Shown piece by piece: positions 23,020 to 38,000 of a stretch of 64,000 nt of DNA. Positions within the stretch are counted from its first letter, which is position 1, and every line of letters begins with the position of its first letter. The stretch is from Parapristionchus giblindavisi. Taxonomy: Eukaryota; Nematoda; Chromadorea; Rhabditida; Diplogasteridae. The notes under the pieces are model-generated. The model worked only from the letters and a program-made list of their open reading frames with translations. It ran no database searches and was not told the origin of the DNA. The translations under genes and the position numbers were made by a program. The DNA lies in the NCBI GenBank assembly GCA_943737045.1, contig CALSFV010000010.1, positions 1,639,777-1,703,776 of the forward strand, in the 5' to 3' direction.

Positions 23020-26000
23020 AAATTTTGAATAAAATTATTGCTTCGTATGTAGAACAGTGGCCACTCGTGCCAAAGTGCAAAATTATCTTTGTGTTCTCGG
23101 TGCATTTTTAGATATTAAACAATTCATGACGAGCCAAATGGTTGTGGTGTCATATATCATGTGATAGAACAAAAAATTCTGAATAAGACTCACTTCAGGT
23201 CACGACGATCTGTAACTACATATAGCGGCCATAGTAAACGAAGTACAAAAGTTACTTTCGCTCTGATATGCTCTGATATGATACAAATTGATTTATCACA
23301 CGTCAAAATGGCAACGATACCTGTCGTGTCATATTCCGTTTGAAAGAGCAAAAAATTCTGAATAGGACTCATTTTAGTTCACGACGATCTGTAATCTTTT
23401 ATAGCGGCCATAGTGACCGAAGTACAAAAGTAACTTTCGCTCTGATATGGAAAAATTGATTTATCACATGTCAAAATGACAACGATACCTGTCGTGCCAT
23501 ATACCGCTTGAAAGAGCAAAAAATTCACAATAAAATAACTGCTTCGTATGTAGAACAGTGGCCACTCGTGTCAAAGTACAAAATTATCTTTGTGTTCTCG
23601 GTGCATTTTTTAGATATTAAACAATTCATGACGAGCCAACTGGTTGTGGTCTCATATATCATGTGATAGAACAAAAATTCTGAATAAGACTCATTTCAGT
23701 TCACGACGATCTGTAATCTTTTATAGCGGCCATAGTGACCGAAGTACAAAAGTAACTTTCGCTCTGATATGGAAAAATTGATTTATCACATTTCAAAATG
23801 ATTACGATACCTGTCGTGTCATATACCGTTTGAAAGAGCAAAAAATTCTCAATAAAATTATTGCTTCGTATGTGCAACAGTGGCCACTCCCGCCAAAATA
23901 CAAAATGAACTTTGTGTTCTCGGTGCATTTTTAGATATTAAACAATTCATGACGAGCCAAATGGTTGTGGTGTCATATATCATGTGATAGAACAAAAAAT
24001 TCTGAATAAGACTCATTTCAGTTCACAACGATCTGTAATTTCATATAGCGGCCACAGTGACCGAAGTACAAAAGTAACTTTCGCTCTGATATGCTCTGAT
24101 ATGATACAAATTCATTTATCACATGTCAAAATGGCCACGATACCTGTCGTGTCATATGCCGTTTGAAAGAGCAAAAAATTCTCAATAAAATTATTGCTTC
24201 GTATGTGCAACAGTGGCCACTCCCGCCAAAATACAAAATTAACTTTGTGTTCTCGGTGCATTTTTAGATATTAAACAATTCATGACGAGCCAAATGGTTG
24301 TGGTGTCATATATCATGTGATAGAACAAAAAATTCTGAATAAGACTCATTTCAGGTCACGACGATCTGTAACTACATATAGCGGCCATAGTGACCGAAGT
24401 ACAAAAGTAACTTTCGCTCTGATATGCTCTGATATGATACAAATTGATTTATCACATGTCAAAATGACAACGATACCTGTCGTGCCATATACCGCTTGAA
24501 AGAGCAAAAAATTCACAATAAAATAACTGCTTCGCATGTAGAACAGTGGCCACTCCCGCCAAAATACAAAATTAACTTTGTGTTCTCGGTGCATTTTTTA
24601 GATATTAAACAATTCATGACGAGCCAACTGGTTGTGGTCTCATATATCATGTGATAGAACAAAAATTCTGAATAAGACTCATTTCAGGTCACGACGATCT
24701 GTAACTACATATAGCGGCCATAGTAAACGAAGTACAAAAGTTACTTTCGCTCTGATATGCTCTGATATGATACAAATTGATTTATCACACGTCAAAATGG
24801 CAACGATACCTGTCGTGTCATATTCCGTTTGAAAGAGCAAAAAATTCTGAATAGGACTCATTTCAGTTCACGACGATCTGTAATCTTTTATAGCGGCCAT
24901 AGTGACCGAAGTACAAAAATAACTTTCGCTCTGATATGGAAAAATTGATTTATCACATTTCAAAATGATTACGATACCTATCGTGTCATATACCGTTTGA
25001 AAGAGCAAAAAATTCGCAATAAAATTATTGCTTCGTATGTGCAACAGTGGCCACTCCCGCCAAAATACAAAATTATATTTGTGTTCTCGGTGCATTTTTA
25101 GATATTAAACAATTCATGACGAGCCAAATGGTTGTGGTGTCATATATCATGTGATAGAACAAAAAATTCTGAATAAGACTCATTTCAGGTGACGACGATC
25201 TGTAACTACATATAGCGGCCATAGTAAACGAAGTACAAAAGTTACTTTCGCTCTGATATGCTCTGATATGATACAAATTGAATTATCACATTTCAAAATG
25301 ATTACGATACCTGTCGTGTCATATACCGTTAGAAAAATTATCTTTGTGTTCTCGGTGCATTTTTAGATATTAAACAATTCATGACGAGCCAAATGGTTGT
25401 GGTATCATATATCATGTGATAGAGCAAAAAAATCTGAATAAGACTCATTTTAGTTCACGACGATCTGTAATTTCATATAGCGGCCACAGTGACCGAAGTA
25501 CAAAAGTAACTTTCGCTCTGATATGCTCTGATATGATACAAATTGATTTATCACATTTCAAAATGGCAACGATGCCTGTCGTGTCATATACCGTTTGAAA
25601 GAGCAAAAAAATCACAATAAAATAACTGCTTCGTATGTAGAACAGTGGCCACTCGTGCCAAAGTGCAAAATTATCTTTGTGTTCTCGGTGCATTTTTAGA
25701 TATTAAACAATTCATGACGAGCCAAATGGTTGTGGTCTCATATATCATGTGATAGAACAAAAAATTCTGAATAAGACTCATTTCAGGTCACGACGATCTG
25801 TAACTACATATAGCGGCCATAGTGACCGAAGTACAAAAGTAACTTTCGCTCTGATATGCTCTGATATGATACAAATTGATTTATCACATGTCAAAATGAC
25901 AACGATACCTGTCGTGCCATATACCGCTTGAAAGAGCAAAAAATTCACAATAAAATAACTGCTTCGTATGTAGAACAGTGGCCACTCGTGTCAAAGTACA

Positions 26001-26081
26001 AAATTATCTTTGTGTTCTCGGTGCATTTTTAGATATTAAACAATTCATGACGAGCCAACTGGTTGTGGTCTCATATATCAT
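23020..26081. repeat. Mixed satellite units right of the insert
   Basis: Starts with a B module, then A, short A+B, short A+B, and A+B dimers at 23,984, 24,317 and onward. ATACCGCTTG-ending A modules and CCAACTGG-type B modules are common. One B module at about 25,331 is internally deleted (separate entry). Confidence 0.85.
25151..25415. repeat. Dimer with a 68-bp internal deletion in module B
   Basis: This unit is 265 bp rather than 333. At 25,328-25,345 the sequence passes directly from CGTTAGAAA to AAATTATCTTTG, skipping the first half of B. Runs of A on both sides of the gap suggest deletion by microhomology. Confidence 0.9.
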
Positions 26082-29000
26082 GTGATAGAACAAAAAATTC
26101 TGAATAAGACTCATTTCAGGTCACGACGATCTGTAACTACATATAGCGGCCATAGTAAACGAAGTACAAAAGTTACTTTCGCTCTGATATGCTCTGATAT
26201 GATACAAATTGATTTATCACACGTCAAAATGGCAACGATACCTGTCGTGTCATATTCCGTTTGAAAGAGCAAAAAATTCTGAATAGGACTCATTTCAGTT
26301 CACGACGATCTGTAATCTTTTATAGCGGCCATAGTGACCGAAGTACAAAAGTAACTTTCGCTCTGATATGGAAAAATTGATTTATCACATTTCAAAATGA
26401 TTACGATACCTGTCGTGTCATATACCGTTTGAAAGAGCAAAAAATTCTCAATAAAATTATTGCTTCGTATGTGCAACAGTGGCCACTCCCGCCAAAATAC
26501 AAAATTAACTTTGTGTTCTCGGTGCATTTTTAGATATTAAACAATTCATGACGAGCCAAATGGTTGTGGTGTCATATATCATGTGATAGAACAAAAAATT
26601 CTGAATAAGACTCATTTCAGTTCACAACGATCTGTAATTTCATATAGCGGCCAGAGTGACCGAAGTACAAAAGTAACTTTCGCTCTGATATGCTCTGATA
26701 TGATACAAATTCATTTATCACATGTCAAAATGGCCACGATACCTGTCGTGTCATATACCGTTTGAAAGAGCAAAAAATTTTGAATAACATTATTGCTTCG
26801 TATGTAGAACAGTGGCCACTCGTGCCAAAGTGCAAAATTATCTTTGTGTTCTCGGTGCATTTTTAGATATTAAACAATTCATGACGAGCCAAATGGTTGT
26901 GGTGTCATATATCATGTGATAGAACAAAAAATTCTGAATAAGACTCATTTCAGGTCACGACGATCTGTAACTACATATAGCGGCCATAGTGACCGAAGTA
27001 CAAAAGTAACTTTCGCTCTGATATGCTCTGATATGATACAAATTGATTTATCACATGTCAAAATGACAACGATACCTGTCGTGCCATATACCGCTTGAAA
27101 GAGCAAAAAATTAACAATAAAAAAACTGCTTCGTATGTAGAACAGTGGCCACTCGTGTCAAAGTACAAAATTATCTTTGTGTTCTCGGTGCATTTTTAGA
27201 TATTAAACAATTCATGACGAGCCAACTGGTTGTGGTCTCATATATCATGTGATAGAACAAAAAAATCTGAATAAGACTCATTTCAGGTCACGACGATCTG
27301 TAACTACATATAGCGGCCATAGTAAACGAAGTACAAAAGTTACTTTCGCTCTGATATGCTCTGATATGATACAAATTGATTTATCACACGTCAAAATGGC
27401 AACGATACCTGTCGTGTCATATTCCGTTTGAAAGAGCAAAAAATTCTGAATAGAACTCATTTCAGTTCACGACGATCTGTAATCTTTTATAGCGGCCATA
27501 GTGACCGAAGTACAAAAGTAACTTTCGCTCTGATATGGAAAAATTGATTTATCACATTTCAAAATGATTACGATACCTGTCGTGTCATATACCGTTTGAA
27601 ACAGCAAAAAAATTCTGAATAGGACTCATTTCAGTTCACGACGATCTGTAATCTTTTATAGCGGCCATAGTGACCGAAGTACAAAAGTAACTTTCGCTCT
27701 GATATGGAAAAATTGATTTATCACATTTCAAAATGATTACGATACCTGTCGTGTCATATACCGTTTGAAAGAGCAAAAAATTCTCAATAAAATTATTGCT
27801 TCGTATGTGCAACAGTGGCCACTCCCGCCAAAATACAAAATTAACTTTGTGTTCTCGGTGCATTTTTAGATATTAAACAATTCATGACGAGCCAAATGGT
27901 TGTGGTGTCATATATCATGTGATAGAACAAAAAATTCTGAATAAGACTCATTTCAGTTCACGACGATCTGTAATTTCATATAGCGGCCATAGTGACCGAA
28001 GTACAAAAGTAACTTTCGCTCTGATATCCTCTGATATGATACAAATTGATTTATCACATGTCAAAATGACAACGATACCTGTCGTGCCATATACCGCTTG
28101 AAAGAGCAAAGAATTCACAATAAAATAACTGCTTCGTATGTAGAACAGTGGCCACTCGTGTCAAAGTACAAAATTATCTTTGTGTTCTCGGTGCATTTTT
28201 AGATATTAAACAATTCATGACGAGCCAACTGGTTGTGGTCTCATATATCATGTGATAGAACAAAAAATTCTGAATAAGACTCATTTCAGGTCACGACGAT
28301 CTGTAACTACATATAGCGGCCATAGTAAACGAAGTACAAAAGTTACTTTCGCTCTGATATGCTCTGATATGATACAAATTCATTTATCACATGTCAAAAT
28401 GGCAACGATACCTGTCGTGTCATATACCGTTTGAAAGAGCAAAAAATTTTGAATAACATTATTGCTTCGTATGTAGAACAGTGGCCACTCGTGCCAAAGT
28501 GCAAAATTATCTTTGTGTTCTCGGTGCATTTTTAGATATTAAACAATTCATGACGAGCCAAATGGTTGTGGTGTCATATATCATGTGATAGAACAAAAAA
28601 TTCTGAATAAGACTCATTTCAGTTCACGACGATCTGTAATTTCATATAGCGGCCATAGTGACCGAAGTACAAAAGTAACTTTCGCTTTGATATGCTCTGA
28701 TATAATACAAATTGATTTATCACACGTCAAAATGGCAACGATACCTGTCGTGTCATATTCCGTTTGAAAGAGCAAAAAATTCTGAATAAGACTCATTTCA
28801 GTTCACAACGATCTGTAATTTCATATAGCGGCCACAGTGACCGAAGTACAAAAGTAACTTTCGCTCTGATATGCTCTGATATGATACAAATTCATTTATC
28901 ACATGTCAAAATGGCCACGATACCTGTCGTGTCATATACCGTTTGAAAGAGCAAAAAATTCTCAATAAAATTATTGCTTCGTATGTAGAACAGTGGCCAC

Positions 29001-32000
29001 TCGTGTCAAAGTACAAAATTATCTTTGTGTTCTCGGTGCATTTTTAGATATTAAACAATTCATGACGAGCCAACTGGTTGTGGTCTCATATATCATGTGA
29101 TAGAACAAACAATTCTGAATAAGACTCATTTCAGGTCACGACGATCTGTAACTACATATAGCGGCCATAGTAAACGAAGTACAAAAGTTACTTTCGCTCT
29201 GATATGCTCTGATATGATACAAATTCATTTATCACATGTCAAAATGGCAACGATACATGTCGTGTCATATACCGTTTGAAAGAGCAAAAAATTTTGAATA
29301 ACATTATTGCTTCGTATGTAGAACAGTGGCCACTCGTGCCAAAGTGCAAAATTATCTTTGTGTTCTCGGTGCATTTTTAGATATTAAACAATTCATGACG
29401 AGCCAAATGGTTGTGGTGTCATATATCATGTGATAGAACAAAAAATTCTGAATAAGACTCATTTCAGTTCACGACGATCTGTAATTTCATATAGCGGCCA
29501 TAGTAAACGAAGTACAAAAGTTACTTTCGCTCTGATATGCTCTGATATGATACAAATTCATTTATCACATGTCAAAATGGCAACGATACCTGTCGTGTCA
29601 TATACCGTTTGAAAGAGCAAAAAATTTTGAATTAAATTATTGCTTCGTATGTAGAACAGTGGCCACTCGTGCCAAAGTGCAAAATTATCTTTGTGTTCTC
29701 GGTGCATTTTTAGATATTAAACAATTCATGACGAGCCAAATGGTTGTGGTGTCATATATCATGTGATAGAACAAAAAATTCTGAATAAGACTCATTTCAG
29801 TTCACGACGATCTGTAATTTCATATAGCGGCCATAGTGACCGAAGTACAAAAGTAACTTTCGCTCTGATATGCTCTGATATGATACAAATTGATTTATCA
29901 CACGTCAAAATGGCAACGATACCTGTCGTGTCATATTCCGTTTGAAAGAGCAAAAAATTCTGAATAGGACTCATTTCAGTTCACGACGATCTGTAATCTT
30001 TTATAGCGGCCATAGTGACCGAAGTACAAAAGTAACTTTCGCTCTGATATGGAAAAATTGATTTATCACATTTCAAAATGATTACGATACCTGTCGTGTC
30101 ATATACCGTTTGAAACAGCAAAAAATTCTGAATAGGACTCATTTCAGTTCACGACGATCTGTAATCTTTTATAGCGGCCATAGTGACCGAAGTACAAAAG
30201 TAACTTTCGCTCTGATATGGAAAAATTGATTTATCACATTTCAAAATGATTACGATACCTGTCGTGTCATATACCGTTAGAAAGAGCAACAAAATTTTGA
30301 ATAAAATTATTGCTTCGTATGTAGAACAGTGGCCACTCGTGCCAAAGTGCAAAATTATCTTTGTGTTCTCGGTGCATTTTTAGATATTAAACAATTCATG
30401 ACGAGCCAAATGGTTGTGGTATCATATATCATGTGATAGAACAAAACATTCTGAATAAGACTCATTTCAGGTCACGACGATCTGTAACTACATATAGCGG
30501 CCATAGTGACCGAAGTACAAAAGTAACTTTCGCTCTGATATCCTCTGATATGATACAAATTGATTTATCACATGTCAAATGACAACGATACCTGTCGTGC
30601 CATATACCGCTTGAAAGAGCAAAAAATTCACAATAAAATAACTGCTTCGTATGTAGAACAGTGGCCACTCGTGTCAAAGTACAAAATTATCTTTGTGTTC
30701 TCGGTGCATTTTTAGATATTAAACAATTCATGACGAGCCAACTGGTTGTGGTCTCATATATCATGTGATAGAACAAAAAATTCTGAATAAGACTCATTTC
30801 AGGTCACGACGATCTGTAACTACATATAGCGGCCATAGTAAACGAAGTACAAAAGTTACTTTCGCTCTGATATGCTCTGATATGATACAAATTCATTTAT
30901 CACATGTCAAAATGGCAACGATACCTGTCGTGTCATATACCGTTTGAAAGAGCAAAAAATTTTGAATAAAATTATTGCTTCGTATGTAGAACAGTGGCCA
31001 CTCGTGCCAAAGTGCAAAATTATCTTTGTGTTCTCGGTGCATTTTTAGATATTAAACAATTCATGACGAGCCAAATGGTTGTGGTGTCATATATCATGTG
31101 ATAGAACAAAAAATTCTGAATAAGACTCATTTCAGTTCACGACGATCTGTAATTTCATATAGCGGCCATAGTGACCGAAGTACAAAAGTAACTTTCGCTC
31201 TGATATGCTCTGATATGATACAAATTGATTTATCATACGTCAAAATGGCAACGATACCTGTCGTGTCATATTCCGTTTGAAAGAGCAAAAAATTCTGAAT
31301 AGGACTCATTTCAGTTCACGACGATCTGTAATCTTTTATAGCGGCCATAGTGACCGAAGTACAAAAGTAACTTTCGCTCTGATATGGAAAAATTGATTTA
31401 TCACATTTCAAAATGATTACGATACCTGTCGTGTCATATACCGTTTGAAACAGCAAAAAATTCTGAATAGGACTCATTTCAGTTCACGACGATCTGTAAT
31501 CTTTTATAGCGGCCATAGTGACCGAAGTACAAAAGTAACTTTCGCTCTGATATGGAAAAATTGATTTATCACATTTCAAAATGATTACGATACCTGTCGT
31601 GTCATATACCGTTTGAAAGAGCAAAAAATTCTCAATAAAATTATTGCTTCGTATGTGCAACAGTGGCCACTCCCGCCAAAATACAAAATTAACTTTGTGT
31701 TCTCGGTGCATTTTTAGATATTAAACAATTCATGACGAGCCAAATGGTTGTGGTGTCATATATCATGTGATAGAACAAAAAATTCTGAATAAGACTCATT
31801 TCAGTTCACAACGATCTGTAATTTCATATAGCGGCCACAGTGACCGAAGTACAAAAGTAACTTTCGCTCTGATATGCTCTGATATGATACAAATTCATTT
31901 ATCACATGTCAAAATGGCCACGATACCTGTCGTGCCATATACCGTTTGAAAGAGCAAAAAATTCTCAATAAAATTATTGCTTCGTATGTGCAACAGTGGA

Positions 32001-32024
32001 AACTCCCGCCAAAATACAAAATTA
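26082..32024. repeat. Satellite with the 669-bp triplet appearing
   Basis: From 27,249 a new motif is seen: A, short A, short A+B (669-670 bp). It recurs at 29,763 and 31,098. Between the triplets are plain dimers of several subtypes. A 1,002-bp core (one dimer plus the triplet) at 30,765 recurs later at 32,766, 34,101 and elsewhere. Confidence 0.8.
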
Positions 32025-35000
32025 ACTTTGTGTTCTCGGTGCATTTTTAGATATTAAACAATTCATGACGAGCCAAATGGTTGTGGTGTCATATATCATG
32101 TGATAGAACAAAAAATTCTGAATAAGACTCATTTCAGTTCACAACGATCTGTAATTTCATATAGCGGCCACAGTGACCGAAGTACAAAAGTAACTTTCGC
32201 TCTGATATGCTCTGATATGATACAAATTCATTTATCACATGTCAAAATGGCCACGATACCTGTCGTGTCATATACCGTTTGAAAGAGCAAAAAATTCTCA
32301 ATAAAATTATTGCTTCGTATGTGCAACAGTGGAAACTCCCGCCAAAATACAAAATTAACTTTGTGTTCTCGGTGCATTTTTAGATATTAAACAATTCATG
32401 ACGAGCCAAATGGTTGTGGTGTCATATATCATGTGATAGAACAAAAAATTCTGAATAAGACTCATTTCAGGTCACGACGATCTGTAACTACATATAGCGG
32501 CCATAGTGACCGAAGTACAAAAGTAACTTTCGCTCTGATATCCTCTGATATGATACAAATTGATTTATCACATGTCAAAATGACAACGATACCTGTCGTG
32601 CCATATACCGCTTGAAAGAGCAAAAAATTCACAATAAAATAACTGCTTCGTATGTAGAACAGTGGCCACTCGTGTCAAAGTACAAAATTATCTTTGTGTT
32701 CTCGGTGCATTTTTAGATATTAAACAATTCATGACGAGCCAACTGGTTGTGGTCTCATATATCATGTGATAGAACAAAAAATTCTGAATAAGACTCATTT
32801 CAGGTCACGACGATCTGTAACTACATATAGCGGCCATAGTAAACGAAGTACAAAAGTTACTTTCGCTCTGATATGCTCTGATATGATACAAATTCATTTA
32901 TCACATGTCAAAATGGCAACGATACCTGTCGTGCCATATACCGTTTGAAAGAGCAAAAAATTTTGAATAACATTATTGCTTCGTATGTAGAACAGTGGCC
33001 ACTCGTGCCAAAGTGCAAAATTATCTTTGTGTTCTCGGTGCATTTTTAGATATTAAACAATTCATGACGAGCCAAATGGTTGTGGTGTCATATATCATGT
33101 GATAGAACAAAAAATTCTGAATAAGACTCATTTCAGTTCACGACGATCTGTAATTTCATATAGCGGCCATAGTGACCGAAGTACAAAAGTAACTTTCGCT
33201 CTGATATGCTCTGATATGATACAAATTGATTTATCACACGTCAAAATGGCAACGATACCTGTCGTGTCATATTCCGTTTGAAAGAGCAAAAAATTCTGAA
33301 TAGGACTCATTTCAGTTCACGACGATCTGTAATCTTTTATAGCGGCCATAGTGACCGAAGTACAAAAGTAACTTTCGCTCTGATATGGAAAAATTGATTT
33401 ATCACATTTCAAAATGATTACGATACCTGTCGTGTCATATACCGTTTGAAACAGCAAAAAATTCTGAATAGGACTCATTTCAGTTCACGACGATCTGTAA
33501 TCTTTTATAGCGGCCATAGTGACCGAAGTACAAAAGTAACTTTCGCTCTGATATGGAAAAATTGATTTATCACATTTCAAAATGATTACGATACCTGTCG
33601 TGTCATATACCGTTAGAAAGAGCAACAAAATTTTGAATAAAATTATTGCTTCGTATGTAGAACAGTGGCCACTCGTGCCAAAGTGCAAAATTATCTTTGT
33701 GTTCTCGGTGCATTTTTAGATATTAAACAATTCATGACGAGCCAAATGGTTGTGGTATCATATATCATGTGATAGAACAAAACATTCTGAATAAGACTCA
33801 TTTCAGGTCACGACGATCTGTAACTACATATAGCGGCCATAGTGACCGAAGTACAAAAGTAACTTTCGCTCTGATATCCTCTGATATGATACAAATTGAT
33901 TTATCACATGTCAAATGACAACGATACCTGTCGTGCCATATACCGCTTGAAAGAGCAAAAAATTCACAATAAAATAACTGCTTCGTATGTAGAACAGTGG
34001 CCACTCGTGTCAAAGTACAAAATTATCTTTGTGTTCTCGGTGCATTTTTAGATATTAAACAATTCATGACGAGCCAACTGGTTGTGGTCTCATATATCAT
34101 GTGATAGAACAAAAAATTCTGAATAAGACTCATTTCAGGTCACGACGATCTGTAACTACATATAGCGGCCATAGTAAACGAAGTACAAAAGTTACTTTCG
34201 CTCTGATATGCTCTGATATGATACAAATTCATTTATCACATGTCAAAATGGCAACGATACCTGTCGTGCCATATACCGTTTGAAAGAGCAAAAAATTTTG
34301 AATAACATTATTGCTTCGTATGTAGAACAGTGGCCACTCGTGCCAAAGTGCAAAATTATCTTTGTGTTCTCGGTGCATTTTTAGATATTAAACAATTCAT
34401 GACGAGCCAAATGGTTGTGGTGTCATATATCATGTGATAGAACAAAAAATTCTGAATAAGACTCATTTCAGTTCACGACGATCTGTAATTTCATATAGCG
34501 GCCATAGTGACCGAAGTACAAAAGTAACTTTCGCTCTGATATGCTCTGATATGATACAAATTGATTTATCACACGTCAAAATGGCAACGATACCTGTCGT
34601 GTCATATTCCGTTTGAAAGAGCAAAAAATTCTGAATAGGACTCATTTCAGTTCACGACGATCTGTAATCTTTTATAGCGGCCATAGTGACCGAAGTACAA
34701 AAGTAACTTTCGCTCTGATATGGAAAAATTGATTTATCACATTTCAAAATGATTACGATACCTGTCGTGTCATATACCGTTTGAAACAGCAAAAAATTCT
34801 GAATAGGACTCATTTCAGTTCACGACGATCTGTAATCTTTTATAGCGGCCATAGTGACCGAAGTACAAAAGTAACTTTCGCTCTGATATGGAAAAATTGA
34901 TTTATCACATTTCAAAATGATTACGATACCTGTCGTGTCATATACCGTTAGAAAGAGCAACAAAATTTTGAATAAAATTATTGCTTCGTATGTGCAACAG

Positions 35001-38000
35001 TTGCCACTCCCGCCAAAATACAAAATTAACTTTGTGTTCTCGGTGCATTTTTAGATATTAAACAATTCATGACGAGCCAAATGGTTGTGGTGTCATATAT
35101 CATGTGATAGAACAAAAAATTCTGAATAAGACTCATTTCAGTTCACAACGATCTGTAATTTCATATAGCGGCCACAGTGACCGAAGTACAAAAGTAACTT
35201 TCGCTCTGATATGCTCTGATATGATACAAATTCATTTATCACATGTCAAAATGGCCACGATACCTGTCGTGTCATATACCGTTTGAAAGAGCAAAAAATT
35301 CTCAATAAAATTATTGCTTCGTATGTGCAACAGTGGAAACTCCCGCCAAAATACAAAATTAACTTTGTGTTCTCGGTGCATTTTTAGATATTAAACAATT
35401 CATGACGAGCCAAATGGTTGTGGTGTCATATATCATGTGATAGAACAAAAAATTCTGAATAAGACTCATTTCAGTTCACAACGATCTGTAATTTCATATA
35501 GCGGCCACAGTGACCGAAGTACAAAAGTAACTTTCGCTCTGATATGCTCTGATATGATACAAATTCATTTATCACATGTCAAAATGGCCACGATACCTGT
35601 CGTGTCATATACCGTTTGAAAGAGCAAAAAATTCTCAATAAAATTATTGCTTCGTATGTGCAACAGTGGAAACTCCCGCCAAAATACAAAATTAACTTTG
35701 TGTTCTCGGTGCATTTTTAGATATTAAACAATTCATGACGAGCCAAATGGTTGTGGTGTCATATATCATGTGATAGAACAAAAAATTCTGAATAAGACTC
35801 ATTTCAGGTCACGACGATCTGTAATTTCATATAGCGGCCATAGTGACCGAAGTACAAAAGTAACTTTCGCTCTGATATGCTCTGATATGATACAAATTGA
35901 TTTATCACACGTCAAAATGGCAACGATACCTGTCGTGTCATATTCCGTTTGAAAGAACAAAAAATTCTGAATAGGACTCATTTCAGTTCACGACGATCTG
36001 TAATCTTTTATGGCGGCCATAGTGACCGAAGTACAAAAGTAACTTTCGCTCTGATATGGAAAAATTGATTTATCACATTTCAAAATGATTACGATACCTG
36101 TCGTGTCATATACCGTTTGAAACAGCAAAAAATTCTGAATAGGACTCATTTCAGTTCACGACGATCTGTAATCTTTTATAGCGGCCATAGTGACCGAAGT
36201 ACAAAAGTAACTTTCGCTCTGATATGGAAAAATTGATTTATCACATTTCAAAATGATTACGATACCTGTCGTGTCATATACCGTTTGAAAGAGCAAAAAA
36301 TTCTCAATAAAATTATTGCTTCGTATGTGCAACAGTTTCCACTCCCGCCAAAATACAAAATTATCTTTGTGTTCTCGGTGCATTTTTAGATATTAAACAA
36401 TTCATGACGAGCCAAATGGTTGTGGTGTCATATATCATGTGATAGAACAGAAAATTCTGAATAAGACTCATTTCAGGTCACGACGATCTGTAACTACATA
36501 TAGCGGCCATAGTGACCGAAGTACAAAAGTAACTTTCGCTCTGATATGCTCTGATATGATACAAATTGATTTATCACATGTCAAAATGACAACGATACCT
36601 GTCGTGCCATATACCGCTTGAAAGAGCAAAAAATTCACAATAAAATAACTGCTTCGTATGTAGAACAGTGGCCACTCGTGTCAAAGTACAAAATTATCTT
36701 TGTGTTCTCGGTGCATTTTTAGATATTAAACAATTCATGACGAGCCAACTGGTTGTGGTCTCATATATCATGTGATAGAACAAAAAATTCTGAATAAGAC
36801 TCATTTCAGGTCACGACGATCTGTAACTACATATAGCGGCCATAGTAAACGAAGTACAAAAGTAACTTTCGCTCTGATATGCTCTGATATGATACAAATT
36901 GATTTATCACATGTCAAAATGACAACGATACCTGTCGTGCCATATACCGCTTGAAAGAGCAAAAAATTCACAATAAAATAACTGCTTCGTATGTAGAACA
37001 GTGGCCACTCGTGTCAAAGTACAAAATTATCTTTGTGTTCTCGGTGCATTTTTAGATATTAAACAATTCATGACGAGCCAACTGGTTGTGGTCTCATATA
37101 TCATGTGATAGAACAAAAAATTCTGAATAAGACTCATTTCAGGTCACGACGATCTGTAACTACATATAGCGGCCATAGTAAACGAAGTACAAAAGTTACT
37201 TTCGCTCTGATATGCTCTGATATGATACAAATTGATTTATCACACGTCAAAATGGCAACGATACCTGTCGTGTCATATTCCGTTTGAAAGAGCAAAAAAT
37301 TCTGAATAGGACTCATTTCAGTTCACGACGATCTGTAATCTTTTATAGCGGCCATAGTGACCGAAGTACAAAAGTAACTTTCGCTCTGATATGGAAAAAT
37401 TGATTTATCACATTTCAAAATGATTACGATACCTGTCGTGTCATATACCGTTTGAAACAGCAAAAAAATTCTGAATAGGACTCATTTCAGTTCACGACGA
37501 TCTGTAATCTTTTATAGCGGCCATAGTGACCGAAGTACAAAAGTAACTTTCGCTCTGATATGGAAAAATTGATTTATCACATTTCAAAATGATTACGATA
37601 CCTGTCGTGTCATATACCGTTTGAAAGAGTAAAAAATTCTCAATAAAATTATTGCTTCGTATGTGCAACAGTGGCCACTCCCGCCAAAATACAAAATTAA
37701 CTTTGTGTTCTCGGTGCATTTTTAGATATTAAACAATTCATGACGAGCCAAATGGTTGTGGTGTCATATATCATGTGATAGAACAAAAAATTCTGAATAA
37801 GACTCATTTCAGTTCACAACGATCTGTAATTTCATATAGCGGCCACAGTGACCGAAGTACAAAAGTAACTTTCGCTCTGATATGGAAAAATTGATTTATC
37901 ACATTTCAAAATGATTACGATACCTGTCGTGTCATATACCGTTTGAAACAGCAAAAAATTCTGAATAGGACTCATTTCAGTTCACGACGATCTGTAATCT

